A DNA stretch of 64,000 bases from Eikenella longinqua. Lineage in GTDB: Bacteria; Pseudomonadota; Gammaproteobacteria; Burkholderiales; Neisseriaceae. Position numbers and translations under genes: made by a program. Below the pieces are notes generated by a model. That model did not search any database. It saw only the letters and a program-made list of their open reading frames with translations, and was not told where the DNA came from. This document shows, piece by piece, positions 41,633 to 50,512 of the stretch (the stretch's first letter is position 1; every line of letters starts with the position of its first letter). The stretch is taken from the NCBI RefSeq assembly GCF_001648355.1, contig NZ_LXSL01000014.1, positions 1 to 64,000 on the forward strand, written 5' to 3'.

Positions 41633-42253
41633 TTATTCCGGCCACAGTTTTTGGAAGGCGCGCACGGCGGCGGCGGGGTCGGGCGCTTGGGTAACGGCGC
41701 TGACCACGGCCAGCGAAGACACGCCGGTGGCGAGCACGGCTGGGGCGTTTTCCAGCGTGATGCCGCCGATGGCCACGGTGGGCGTGCTGCCGGCCAGTTG
41801 CACGTAGCGGCGCAGTTTTTCCAGCCCCTGCGGCTCGGTGGGCATGGCTTTGGTGGCAGTGGCGAACACGGCGCCGCAGGCCACGTAGCTGGGGCGCACG
41901 GCCAGGGCGCGTGCCATTTCGGCTTCGTCGTGGGTGCTCAGGCCGAGGCGGATGCCGGCGGCGGCGAGGGAGGGGAAGTCGGCGCTATCCATGTCTTCCT
42001 GGCCGAGGTGCACGCCGTAGGCGCCTTCTTCCAGTGCGAGCCGCCAGTGGTCGTTGATGAAGAGCTGGCTGTTTGAGCCGCGGGCGGCGGCCACGGCGCG
42101 GCGCACTTCTTGTCGCAGGGCTTCGCCGCTGAGGGTTTTGCTGCGCAACTGCACGGTGTCGGCGCCGGCGGCCACCATGCGCGCCACCCAATTGGCATCG
42201 GGCACCACGGCGTAGAATTTGAGCGGGCGGGCAATCGGGGGGAAGGGGAGCAT
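41633..42253 (-). CDS. thiE: Thiamine-phosphate synthase
   Basis: A 206-residue TIM-barrel enzyme that joins the thiazole and pyrimidine halves to thiamine phosphate. It has TVQLRSKTLSGEALRQEVRR near 35, LFINDHWRLALEEGAYGVHL followed by GQED (about 62-85), and VAIGGITLENAPAVLATGVS near 157 for the phosphate site. FATATKAMPTEPQGLE is the mobile loop. Length is normal. No TPP riboswitch was seen upstream and no other thiamine gene is adjacent. Confidence 0.95.
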   Translation of the reverse strand: MLPFPPIARPLKFYAVVPDANWVARMVAAGADTVQLRSKTLSGEALRQEVRRAVAAARGSNSQLFINDHWRLALEEGAYGVHLGQEDMDSADFPSLAAAGIRLGLSTHDEAEMARALAVRPSYVACGAVFATATKAMPTEPQGLEKLRRYVQLAGSTPTVAIGGITLENAPAVLATGVSSLAVVSAVTQAPDPAAAVRAFQKLWPE

Positions 42254-42425
42254 GGCGGGCGGCCTGTGGGTGGTGGACGGGCGGGTATTATAGCGCAGCG
42301 GGAAAGGCTGCGGCGGGTTTGTGAGGGGGAAGGCTACCTGAAAATGTGGGGCTTGGCTTGGTAGGAACGCGGCCGGGCGAAGGCAAGATGTTTTTCAGGT
42401 AGCCTGTTTGGGAGTTGTATGGTTG

Positions 42426-42588
42426 GTTTTAAATGCAGTCATCCGAAGGTGGCTGACAATCGAGCCGTACTGTGCCACCAACTTACGGTAATTTCAACAC
42501 ACAGCCGCCCGAAGGCGGCTGATATAAGGACTACCGCGACATCGACGAGCTGCTGGTTTCAACACACAGCCAATTGAAATCAGCTGAA
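42426..42588 (+). CRISPR. Degenerate CRISPR array relic (three repeats, two spacers)
   Basis: Repeat starts at 42426, 42491 and 42556 are exactly 65 bases apart. The middle repeat reads tTTTCAACACACAGCCGCCC then GAAGGCGGCTGAT. The third shares its first 14 bases and its end (cagctga) but has a changed stem. The first is the most decayed (cagtcatccGAAGGtGGCTGAC). Repeat length near 32 and spacers of 33-35, with a GTTTCAA start, fit type I-C-like arrays. No cas gene is in the window. Confidence 0.68.
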
Positions 42589-42628
42589 ACAGCCAACAGA
42601 ACTATACCCCATCACCCGCATCCCATAC

Positions 42629-42688
42629 AGGCTACCTGAAAAAATCCAGCCTCCGTTCCGCCGAAATCCGAACTTTTTCAGGTAGCCT
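42629..42688 (-). terminator. Uptake-sequence pair overlapping the tilS stop codon
   Basis: AGGCTACCTGAAAAA and TTTTTCAGGTAGCCT are 30 bases apart. The reverse copy also supplies the last codons and TGA of tilS (GAG GCT ACC TGA). Confidence 0.65.
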
Positions 42689-44006
42689 CTTCCCCTTCAC
42701 TCCCGTGTGCGGAACCCGCCAAAATAAAGGGCTCCAGCTCTTCCGCCCGCGCCTGCCAGCCGTTTGGCACGGAGAGTTTGCAATGCGTTTGCAGGTTGGC
42801 GGCGGCGAGGCAGCCGTGCTGTTCGTTTGCCCACAGCGGCCACAGCGCGCGCATAAAGGGCGGCACTTTTTTCTCTTGCAGCAGGCGGCTGATTTTCTTG
42901 CGGCCGTGCGGCAGCGGCAGGATGTCGCCCGGCTCGGGGGTGCGCCAGATACCGCTCTCGGGGCGGATCAGGTTTTCAGGTAGCCCGTGCGGGGCGGGCT
43001 GCCAGGCGGGTTGGGCAAAGGGTTGGCCGTTTGCCTGCGCATTGGGCACGGCAAACAGGCGGCCGGCATAGAGGACGGCGCGGCCGCGCGGCAGCGGCCA
43101 TTCGGCCTGCAAGACGGCGGGGTTGGCCAGCGTGTCGGCAAACTGCCGCACGCCGGCGGCGGAGGGGCTGCCGAGATGGTGGCGGCGGGCGAAAACATGC
43201 AGTTGGTGCGCCTGCCGCAAGGGGCTGAGCTGCCGCCAAGAGGCTACCTGAAAACGGCCGGCGGCATCGTATAGGCTGCGGTGTTCGCTTTCGGTGTAGT
43301 CGTCGAGCAGCGCCAAATCGCGTTGCAGCTGGCTCACGCTGGAGAGCAGCTGGCTTTGGAGCTTGGGCATACGCTCCTGCCAGGGCGGCAGGCCATGCCG
43401 GCGCAACCAGTTGCGCAGCAGGGTGGTGTCGGCATTGCTGTCGTCTTCCACCCAGGGCAGGCGGTGCGCGCGGGCATATTCCACCAATTCGGCGCGGGAA
43501 ACGGCCAGCAGCGGGCGCCACAGGCTGACACGTTCGTTCAGCGCGCGCAGGGCGGGCATGGCGGCGAGCGCGCGCAGGCCGCCGCCGCGCAGGGCGGCCA
43601 GCAGCAGGGTTTCGGCCTGGTCGTCGGCGTGATGCGCCAGGGCGACGGCGTCGGTGCGGCTGCGGGCGAAGCAGCGGTAGCGTTCGGCGCGGGCGGCGGC
43701 TTCCAGCCCGAGCCCGCCAAATTCCACCCGCACGCGTTCCACCCGCAGCGGCACTTGCCACTGTCCGCACAGTTCGCGGCAAAATGCCGCCCATTCATCG
43801 GCGGCGGCATCGAGGCCGTGGTGCACGTGCACTGCGCTCAATTCCAGCGGCAATTCGTTGCGCAGGCTGCACAAAATATGCAGCAGCACCACGGAATCCA
43901 CCCCGCCGGAAAAGCCGGCTTCCACGGCAAAACGGCCGGCTTTCTCGGCCGGCCATTGCTGGGCAACGAGTTGCCGCAAGGGGTTATTTTTCGGTGTATT
44001 TGCCAT
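42678..44006 (-). CDS. tilS: tRNA(Ile)-lysidine synthase
   Basis: A 442-residue enzyme that attaches lysine to C34 of the tRNA-Ile CAU anticodon. The PP-loop FSGGVDSVVLLH near residue 30 is followed by VHVHHGLD and ALAHHADDQAETLLLAALRG near 125-145. RPLLAVSRAEL is typical of the substrate channel. The C-terminal domains are present but contain two in-frame uptake sequences (RFQVASW near 247 and GLPENLI near 345). The last three residues and stop (EAT*) come from a third. It overlaps accA by 23 bp. Confidence 0.95.
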   Translation of the reverse strand: MANTPKNNPLRQLVAQQWPAEKAGRFAVEAGFSGGVDSVVLLHILCSLRNELPLELSAVHVHHGLDAAADEWAAFCRELCGQWQVPLRVERVRVEFGGLGLEAAARAERYRCFARSRTDAVALAHHADDQAETLLLAALRGGGLRALAAMPALRALNERVSLWRPLLAVSRAELVEYARAHRLPWVEDDSNADTTLLRNWLRRHGLPPWQERMPKLQSQLLSSVSQLQRDLALLDDYTESEHRSLYDAAGRFQVASWRQLSPLRQAHQLHVFARRHHLGSPSAAGVRQFADTLANPAVLQAEWPLPRGRAVLYAGRLFAVPNAQANGQPFAQPAWQPAPHGLPENLIRPESGIWRTPEPGDILPLPHGRKKISRLLQEKKVPPFMRALWPLWANEQHGCLAAANLQTHCKLSVPNGWQARAEELEPFILAGSAHGSEGEEAT

Positions 44007-44943
44007 AGGCCATGATGCGGTCGAAACGCTTGGCGAGCAGTTGGTCGATGGGCTGGTGTTCTAAATCGTCCAGCTGCTGGCGGATGGTTTTGCGCACGTT
44101 GTTCATCACTGCTTCGTAGTCGCGGTGGGCGCCGCCCAGGGGCTCGGGGATGACTTGGTCGATCAGCTCCAAGGTTTTCAGGCGCTTGGCGGTGATGCCG
44201 AGGGCTTGTGCGGCATCGGGGGCTTTTTCGGCGGTTTTCCACAGGATGGAGGCGCAGCCTTCGGGGGAAATCACGGAATAGGTGGAATATTGCAGCATGT
44301 TTACGGCATCGCCCACGGCAATGGCCAGCGCGCCGCCGGAGCCGCCTTCGCCGATTACGGTGCAGATTACGGGCACACGCAGGCGGGTGAGCTCGTAGAG
44401 GTTGCGGCCGATGGCTTCGGATTGGCCGCGCTCTTCGGCGCCGATGCCGGGGTAGGCGCCGGGGGTGTCGATGAAGGTGAGCACGGGCAGGCCGAATTTT
44501 TCCGCCGTTTGCATCAGGCGCAGGGCTTTGCGGTAGCCTTCGGGGCGGGGCATGCCGAAGTTGCGGCGGATTTTGGCTTTGGTGTCGCGGCCTTTTTGGT
44601 GGCCGACCACTACTACGCTCTGGCCTTCGAATTTGGCCAGGCCGCCCACGATGGCGTGGTCGTCGGCATAGTGGCGGTCGCCGTGCAGCTCTTCGAAATC
44701 GGTGCACAGGGCTTCGATGTAGTCGAGTGTGTAGGGGCGCTGGGGATGGCGGGAAACCTGCATGATTTGCGCGGGGGTGAGCTTGGCGAAGATGCTTTTG
44801 GTGAGCTCGTTGCTTTTCTTTTGCAGGCGTTCGATTTCTTCGGAAATGTCGAGAACGGAGTCGTTTTGCACGAAGCGCAGTTCGTCGATTTTTTGCACCA
44901 GTTCGGCAATGGGCTGTTCGAAATCGAGAAAAATCTGTTTCAT
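43984..44943 (-). CDS. accA: Acetyl-CoA carboxylase carboxyltransferase subunit alpha
   Basis: A 319-residue subunit that, with AccD, moves the carboxyl group from biotin to acetyl-CoA at the start of fatty acid synthesis. FLDFEQPIAELVQKIDELRF opens the protein. RNFGMPRPEGYRKALRLMQT near 155, FIDTPGAYPGIGAEERGQSE near 180 and VIGEGGSGGALAIAVGDAVN near 215 are the diagnostic blocks. The start at 44943 is set by the family N terminus. It overlaps tilS, and the accA-tilS pairing is common in proteobacteria. Confidence 0.97.
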   Translation of the reverse strand: MKQIFLDFEQPIAELVQKIDELRFVQNDSVLDISEEIERLQKKSNELTKSIFAKLTPAQIMQVSRHPQRPYTLDYIEALCTDFEELHGDRHYADDHAIVGGLAKFEGQSVVVVGHQKGRDTKAKIRRNFGMPRPEGYRKALRLMQTAEKFGLPVLTFIDTPGAYPGIGAEERGQSEAIGRNLYELTRLRVPVICTVIGEGGSGGALAIAVGDAVNMLQYSTYSVISPEGCASILWKTAEKAPDAAQALGITAKRLKTLELIDQVIPEPLGGAHRDYEAVMNNVRKTIRQQLDDLEHQPIDQLLAKRFDRIMAYGKYTEK

Positions 44944-45266
44944 GGGTTTGTTTCCTTGTTTGCGGCAGCCGGCTGTGTGGGCGCGGCGGCGAAACATGCT
45001 CCGGCGGCGGGGCGCGGCGGGAGGCGTTTCTTAACATGATTTAGCCGTATAAACCGCCGCAATGATACGCTAAGATGCGCGGTTTGTGCAGCTATTGCTG
45101 CTGATTTTTCGATATATGGGGTGGTTTCAGGCGGCCTCTTGCGGGGCTAACTATTTTGTTGTGCTTGGGCTTTTGCTAAATTTTGTTATGCGGTGGCATC
45201 AAGAGCGGCGGCTCGAAATTTTTCAGGTAGCCTGTGTGGTGCGGCAGGGGATGTAAACAATACGAC
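44944..45266. other. Intergenic region upstream of accA
   Basis: About 320 bases between ntrX and accA. It holds a GCGGTTT...AAACCGC inverted repeat (about 45050-45095) and a divergent uptake-sequence-like copy (TTTCAGGCGGCC, about 45126). A normal copy lies at about 45220. No gene or RNA was recognised. Confidence 0.45.
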
Positions 45267-45296
45267 AGGCTACCTGAAAAAGTTTTCAGGTAGCCT
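45267..45296 (-). terminator. Tight uptake-sequence palindrome, terminator for ntrX
   Basis: AGGCTACCTGAAAA and TTTTCAGGTAGCCT are separated by only two bases, 13 bases beyond the ntrX stop codon. A third copy at about 45220 extends the potential structure. Confidence 0.72.
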
Positions 45297-45309
45297 GTGT
45301 GGGTTTGGG

Positions 45310-46584
45310 CTATTTGCTGTCGCTGCTGCCGCGACGTGAAAACTGGATGCCGAGCTGTTTGAGCTTGCGGTAGAGGTGGGTGCGCTCGAGCCCGACTTTC
45401 TGCGCCACTTTGCTCATGTTGTGGCCTTCTTGGGCAATATGGTATTCGAAATAGCGCCGCTCCAGGTCTTCGCGCAGCTCGCGCAGGGGCAGGTCGAAGT
45501 TGAAGCCGCCCACGAGCTCGGAGGGTTGGCTGGGGGCAAACTGGCTGAGCACGGCCTGCACGTTTTCCAGGCCGATTTCTTTGCTCTCGGCGGTGAGCAT
45601 GATGCTTTTCACCACGCTGCGCAGCTGCTCGAAATTGCCGGGCCAGTCGTATTGGCGCAGGGCGTTGAGTGCGGCGGTATTGAATTTGACGGCGGTTTTG
45701 CGGCTCTCGGAAAATTCCTGAATCAGCTGTTCCACCAGAAAGACGATGTCTTCCGGCTGGCTGCGCAGCGGGGGGATGCTGACCATGATGGTGGAGAGGC
45801 TGTTGAGCAGGCGGCTGTCGTAATCCGGGCTGGTGAGCAGGTCTTGCACGGGCTGGCTGCAGGCGCAGATGATGCGCACGTTGTAGCGGTCGGCCTTGCC
45901 GAGCAGGAAGAGGATACCTTGCTGGATGCTTTTGCCGTATTGGGCGATGTCGCCTAAGTAGAGCACGCCGTTGCTGGCTTTTTGCAGCAACTCGATGGGG
46001 CTGCTGCTGATCTGCTCGATTTTGCTGGGCTCCACCCAGGGGGCGTTGCCGGTTTGGAAGTAGTGCGCCACCATTTCGAAGGGGGAGCCGGGCTCGCCGG
46101 CCAAGAGCACGGGGGCTTGGGTGCGGGCGGCGCGTTCGAGCTGCTGGTTGAGCTGTTTGACGGCCTCGCTGGTGCCGAGTTTGTCCAGCGACATGGTGGA
46201 GGCGGCCTGCATGGCGCTGTGCTTGAAGGCGCGTTCTACGGCGGCCAAGAGCTTTTGCAGGGCGATGGGCTTTTCCAAGAAATCCAGCGCGCCGATTTTG
46301 GTGGCTTCCACGGCGGTGTCAATGCTGGCGTGGCCGCTCATCATCACCACGGGCATGTTGAGCTGGCCGGATTTGGCCCACTCCTTCAGAAGTGTAATGC
46401 CGTCGCAATCGGGCATCCAGATATCCAGCAGCACCATGGTGGGGCGGGTCTGGTTTCGCAGTTGGCGGGCTTCTTCGGCGTTTTCGGCCAAGGTAACCGA
46501 ATAGCCTTCGTCTTGCAGGATTTCCGACAGCAAATCGCGGATGCCCACTTCGTCATCGACAATCAAAATATCACTGCTGCGCAT
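45310..46584 (-). CDS. ntrX: NtrX-like response regulator with degenerate AAA+ domain
   Basis: A 424-residue protein. The receiver domain (residues 1-120) has the phosphate acceptor in VLLDIWMPDCDG near 54 and MMSGHAS. A sigma-54-activator-like domain (about 140-350) follows. It has lost key parts: the Walker A site reads AGEPGSPFEMV where GESGTGKE is expected, and the GAFTGA loop that touches sigma-54 is absent. The second half (VRIICACSQPVQDL, YDWPGNFEQLRSVVKSIML) is still recognisable. A Fis-type helix-turn-helix ends it (MSKVAQKVGLERTHLYRKLK). It probably regulates without sigma-54 or ATP-driven remodelling. It overlaps ntrY by 14 bp. Confidence 0.9.
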   Translation of the reverse strand: MRSSDILIVDDEVGIRDLLSEILQDEGYSVTLAENAEEARQLRNQTRPTMVLLDIWMPDCDGITLLKEWAKSGQLNMPVVMMSGHASIDTAVEATKIGALDFLEKPIALQKLLAAVERAFKHSAMQAASTMSLDKLGTSEAVKQLNQQLERAARTQAPVLLAGEPGSPFEMVAHYFQTGNAPWVEPSKIEQISSSPIELLQKASNGVLYLGDIAQYGKSIQQGILFLLGKADRYNVRIICACSQPVQDLLTSPDYDSRLLNSLSTIMVSIPPLRSQPEDIVFLVEQLIQEFSESRKTAVKFNTAALNALRQYDWPGNFEQLRSVVKSIMLTAESKEIGLENVQAVLSQFAPSQPSELVGGFNFDLPLRELREDLERRYFEYHIAQEGHNMSKVAQKVGLERTHLYRKLKQLGIQFSRRGSSDSK

Positions 46585-48685
46585 CGTTTTCCATCAGTAG
46601 GGGTAAAGTAATTTTCACACAGGCGCCGCCTTCGGGGCGGTTGGCCAGCGATATGCGGCCGTTGTGTTCGTCTATGATTTTTTTCACCACGGGCAAACCG
46701 AGGCCGGTGCCGCCGGGTTTGTCGGTGATATAGGGTTCGAAGGCTTGGCGGAGCATGTCTTCGCTAAAACTTTTTCCGTTATTGCAGATGGTTAGGACGA
46801 TTTTCCCGTCTTCTACTTCGGTGGCGACGCCAACTTTCGGCTGCTCGTCGGCAGCGGCGGCTTCGGCGGCGTTTTTCAGGATGTTGTGCAAAACCTGCCG
46901 CATAGCGCCAGCATCTGCTTCGATTACGGCTTCTATATTACTGAAATCGGCGCTAAATGTACAATTTGAGCCTTCATACAGCACCAGAATTTCTTCGATT
47001 AGGCGGTGCAAATCGATTTTTTCCAGCTTGAGTTTGGGGGCTTTGGCGTAGTTGCGGAAGGCTTCGACCATGTCTTTCATGGCGGCCACTTGGTTGATGA
47101 TGGTGTCGGTGGCGCGCGCGAGCATAGCGGCGTCTTTGCTGCCGAGCTTGCCGCCGAGTTTCCAGGCCAGTCGTTCGGCGGAGAGCTGGATGGGGGTGAG
47201 CGGGTTGCGGATTTCGTGCGCCAGGCGTTGTGCCACTTCGCCCCAGGCGGCTTCTTTCTGCGCCTGCACTAGTGCGGTGACGTCGTCGAACACGAGCACG
47301 GTGCCGGCGCCGTTGTCTTCGGGCAGGGGGGTGGCTTTGCCCAGTAGGATGCGCGATTCGTCGGGGGCGGCGTAGGTGAGCTGCACGGGTTTGCTGCTCT
47401 TGGCGGTGTCGAGGATGGCGAGCAGGGCTTGTGCGGCCAGCGCGGGGGCGACGCCCAGATGCTGCCATTCGTGGAGGTTGCGCTCGCGGCAGGGCTCCAG
47501 GTTGAGCATGAGGATGTGTTCGGCGCTGCTGTTGTAGGTTTTCAGGTAGCCTTTTTCGTCGAGGGTGAGCACGCCGCTGGTGAGGCTGGAGAGTACGCAT
47601 TCAAGATAATGGCGGGCAGCTTCTTGTCGACTGTATGAGGTGTTGAGCTCGGCGGTCATGTGGTTGAACAGGGTGGTGAGGCGGCCGAGCTCGTCGTTGC
47701 GGTATACGGCGAGCTGCTGGGAATAGTCGCCCTGCGCCACGGAGCGGGCGCCGGCGGCTAGGGAGAGGATCGGCGCGGTGAAGCGTTGGGCGAAATAGAG
47801 GGCGATCACGAGCGCGAGCAGGATGGCCAGCAGGGTGGCCATCAGCAGGGTGAAGAGGAAGAAGGTTTGCAGGCCTTGTTTGGCATAGCTGATTTCGGCA
47901 TAGCGGGCGCGGGCGGCTTCAATCAGGGTGGCGTCGTCGGCCACCTGTTTTTGCACGGGCTGGCGGAAGAAGAGGATGTAGTGTTGGCCGTGCAGCTCGG
48001 GCAGGGCGAGCCAGCCTTGGGCATAGAGCGTGTTGCTTACGCTGGCCAGGCTGCGGGCGGTGCCGGTGCTTTGCACTTCTTTGAGGATGTCTTGGGTGAG
48101 TTCGGGCTGGGGCAGGGTGTCGGCGCCGGACTGGCGGTATTCGGCGGCAGGGGACATGTTTTGCGTGTCGAACAGCGCCAGCTGGGCGAAACCGCTGTTT
48201 TCGGCCAGCTGGCCCAATGCTTGGCGCGCGTCTTGTTGCAGCGACATTTCGCCGATTAAGGCTACCTGAATTCCGGCGGCCTTGCGCACGGAAGTATCCA
48301 GCGCCAAATCCAGCGCCGATTTGCTCAGACTCAGGCTGCGCTCCAGCGCTTCTTCGGTTTCGTTGCCAAACCAGGAATTGATGCTGTGCGAAATAAACTG
48401 CGCTGACACGCCGAATAAGAACAGGCCGGGCAAAATCGCCACCAGCATAAACATCAGCGCCAGGCGGGTGGCAATTTGCGAGCCGAACACCCGTTGGCGC
48501 CGGCTGTGCCACAGTTTCCACAGCTGGGAAATCAGGATGGTGAGCAGAATGCCCAAAAGGGCGGCGCTGAAGGTGAGAATCCACCAGAAATACTGCGCCA
48601 GCTTGCTGGCGTGGCCGGTGGCGAGCGCCAACACATACAGAGCCAGTATGCCCAGAACCGCAATGAAAATCAGCAGACGGCGCAT
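46571..48685 (-). CDS. ntrY: NtrY-like membrane histidine kinase
   Basis: A 704-residue sensor kinase. Two N-terminal hydrophobic regions (about 5-25 and 35-60), a third near 85-105 and one near 285-305 frame a periplasmic domain. A HAMP segment follows (APILSLAAGARSVAQGDYSQ), then a PAS-like domain near 370-470. The H-box is LAHEIRNPLTPIQLSAERLA near 495 and the ATP lid GGTGLGLPVVKKIIDEHNGR near 665. It phosphorylates NtrX, whose gene overlaps by 14 bp. In Neisseria gonorrhoeae the pair has been linked to respiration. Uptake sequences in frame encode GYLKTYNSS and IQVAL. Confidence 0.94.
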   Translation of the reverse strand: MRRLLIFIAVLGILALYVLALATGHASKLAQYFWWILTFSAALLGILLTILISQLWKLWHSRRQRVFGSQIATRLALMFMLVAILPGLFLFGVSAQFISHSINSWFGNETEEALERSLSLSKSALDLALDTSVRKAAGIQVALIGEMSLQQDARQALGQLAENSGFAQLALFDTQNMSPAAEYRQSGADTLPQPELTQDILKEVQSTGTARSLASVSNTLYAQGWLALPELHGQHYILFFRQPVQKQVADDATLIEAARARYAEISYAKQGLQTFFLFTLLMATLLAILLALVIALYFAQRFTAPILSLAAGARSVAQGDYSQQLAVYRNDELGRLTTLFNHMTAELNTSYSRQEAARHYLECVLSSLTSGVLTLDEKGYLKTYNSSAEHILMLNLEPCRERNLHEWQHLGVAPALAAQALLAILDTAKSSKPVQLTYAAPDESRILLGKATPLPEDNGAGTVLVFDDVTALVQAQKEAAWGEVAQRLAHEIRNPLTPIQLSAERLAWKLGGKLGSKDAAMLARATDTIINQVAAMKDMVEAFRNYAKAPKLKLEKIDLHRLIEEILVLYEGSNCTFSADFSNIEAVIEADAGAMRQVLHNILKNAAEAAAADEQPKVGVATEVEDGKIVLTICNNGKSFSEDMLRQAFEPYITDKPGGTGLGLPVVKKIIDEHNGRISLANRPEGGACVKITLPLLMENDAQQ

Positions 48686-48696
48686 CGTTTCCCCTT

Positions 48697-49290
48697 CTAC
48701 TGGCTGATGAGCAACTTGCGCCAGCCGGAATCAATCTGCCAGCTCTTGGAAGTTTCACCGTTGATTTGGAACGGGCGGGGCAAATCGCTGATGCTCAGGC
48801 TCAGGCGCACATCGGCGGCCACCTCGGCAGGCGCGGTGCCGGAGAGCACACCTTTATCGAGCACCTGCCAGTTGGCTACTGCGCCAACGGCCCTCAGGGC
48901 GGTGGGCAGGGTACCGTATTCGGTGGAAAAGGTGCCCACGCTCACGCGGTAGCGGTTGGTGAGCGGGTGGTAGGCCAGCTTATAGTTGATGGTTTGCGGG
49001 GAACCGACCAGCTGGCCGAGCCGCCAGCGGTAGGCGGCCAGCGTGGGCGATTGCAGGCGGTAGCTCAGTTGGAAGTTGAGCGGCACGCCTTGCTTGAGGG
49101 CTACCTGAAGCTGCTCGGGCAGCTCGGTTTGAAAGCGGCTGTTCACCGACAGGCGGCCATCTGCCGTGAGTGTGGCGGTGGAGCGGGTGGCGCTGATGCC
49201 GTCTGCCTGTGCGCCCACGGTTGCGAGAGCCAGCAGGCAGCAGGCCAGCAGGCTAAGCAGTTTTGTCGATAAGCGCGTAATAGAAGCCAT
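48697..49290 (-). CDS. DUF4390 exported protein
   Basis: A 197-residue protein with a signal peptide (residues 1-29, ending GAQA). A strand-rich domain follows: LSVNSRFQTELPEQLQVALK, GVPLNFQLSYRL, YKLAYHPLTNRYRVSVG and FSTEYGTLPTALRAVGAVAN. This pattern and the place just before ntrY are typical of DUF4390, of unknown function. The start at 49290 lies inside the end of rsmB (38-bp overlap), and the stop is 11 bases before the ntrY start. It may be the sensor partner of NtrY in the periplasm; that is inferred from position only. Confidence 0.85.
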   Translation of the reverse strand: MASITRLSTKLLSLLACCLLALATVGAQADGISATRSTATLTADGRLSVNSRFQTELPEQLQVALKQGVPLNFQLSYRLQSPTLAAYRWRLGQLVGSPQTINYKLAYHPLTNRYRVSVGTFSTEYGTLPTALRAVGAVANWQVLDKGVLSGTAPAEVAADVRLSLSISDLPRPFQINGETSKSWQIDSGWRKLLISQ

Positions 49291-50512
49291 CTTGATGCGG
49301 ATTGGGTAATAGGGTTTCGCTGCGCCGGCAGGAGGCGTCGGCGTGGCGTTGCAAAAAGGCTTGCAGCTGGCTGCCGTTTTCTTCGTGAAACAGCGAGCAG
49401 GTGGAAAACAGCATGCGGCCGCCGGGCTTGAGCGTTTGCCACAGGGCGTCGAGCAGGCCGGCCTGCTGGGCGGCGGTGTTGGCGGCATCCTGCTCCCGGC
49501 GCAGCCATTTGATGTCGGGGTGGCGGCGCACCACGCCGGAGGCGGTGCAGGGCACGTCGGCCAAAACGGCGTTGAACGGCGAACCATCATAACACGAAGC
49601 CCATTGCCGTGCGTCGGCGGCGTGGGTTTCGGCGTGCAAGCCGAGCCGCTTGAGGTTGTCGCGCACTTGTTGCAGGCGTTCGGGGGCGATGTCGAGGGCG
49701 GTGAGCTGGCAGTCTGCCCATTCGAGCAGGTGGCCGCTTTTGCCGCCGGGTGCGGCGCAGGCATCGAGCACGCGTTCGCCGGGCTGCACGTTGAGCCAGG
49801 CGGCGGCCTGTTGCGCGCCCCAATCTTGCATGGATATGGCGCCTTCGGCAAACAGGGGCAGGGCGGATACGGGCACGGGCACGGCAAGCATGACGGCATG
49901 GCTGCCGAGGATTTCGCCTTGCATGTCTTGCGCGGCCAGGATTTTCAGGTAGCCTTCCGCGGTGGTGTAGCGGCGGTTTATGCGCAGGGTCATGGGTGGG
50001 CGGCTGTTGAAGGCTTCGGTGATTTGCTGCCAGTGGCCGGGGTAGTCTTGCTGCAGGCGGGCGAGCCACCAGCCGGGCAGGTTGTGGCGGCCTTCGGGGC
50101 TTTGCCGGGCTTGCTGCATGAGGCTGTCGCGCTCGCGCAGGAAGCGGCGCAGCAGGGCGTTGGTGAGGGCTTTGTATTGGCCTTTGCCGATTTTGCCGGC
50201 GGCGCGCACGGCTTCGTTGACCACGGCGTGGGCGGCGTTGCGGCTGTAGGCGAGCTGGTAGAGCGCCACCAGTATCAGGCTACGGATGTCGGCGCGGGGC
50301 AGGGGTTTGTTGAGCATGAGGCCGAGCAGGGCGCGTAGGCTACCTGAAAAACGCTGGCAGCCGTAGGCGATGTCTTGCAGGGCGCCGCGTTCTTGCGGGG
50401 TGAGTTGCGGGTGGGCGTGCCAGATTTCGGCCAGCACGTCGGAGAGGTTGCGGCCGGCTTCGACGGCGGCCACGCTGTGGGCGGCGAGGGTTTGGACGTT
50501 GGCTAGGCTCAT
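49253..50512 (-). CDS. rsmB: 16S rRNA (cytosine-967-C5)-methyltransferase
   Basis: A 419-residue enzyme. The N-terminal NusB-like RNA-binding domain covers about 1-140. The methyltransferase domain has QDWGAQQAAAWLNVQPGERV, then DACAAPGGKSGH near 250 (SAM) and LADVPCTASGVVRRHPDIKW near 320 with the catalytic Cys. FSTCSLFHEEN near 375 holds the second Cys region. It overlaps fmt upstream by 4 bp and the DUF4390 gene downstream by 38 bp, in the order fmt-rsmB-DUF4390-ntrY-ntrX. Two uptake sequences are in frame (RFSGSLRAL, EGYLKIL). Confidence 0.95.
   Translation of the reverse strand: MSLANVQTLAAHSVAAVEAGRNLSDVLAEIWHAHPQLTPQERGALQDIAYGCQRFSGSLRALLGLMLNKPLPRADIRSLILVALYQLAYSRNAAHAVVNEAVRAAGKIGKGQYKALTNALLRRFLRERDSLMQQARQSPEGRHNLPGWWLARLQQDYPGHWQQITEAFNSRPPMTLRINRRYTTAEGYLKILAAQDMQGEILGSHAVMLAVPVPVSALPLFAEGAISMQDWGAQQAAAWLNVQPGERVLDACAAPGGKSGHLLEWADCQLTALDIAPERLQQVRDNLKRLGLHAETHAADARQWASCYDGSPFNAVLADVPCTASGVVRRHPDIKWLRREQDAANTAAQQAGLLDALWQTLKPGGRMLFSTCSLFHEENGSQLQAFLQRHADASCRRSETLLPNPHQDGFYYALIDKTA

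Noticed and set aside
42254..42425. TPP riboswitch before thiE
   Set aside because: No THI-box sequence or fold is visible in the short, GC-rich leader.
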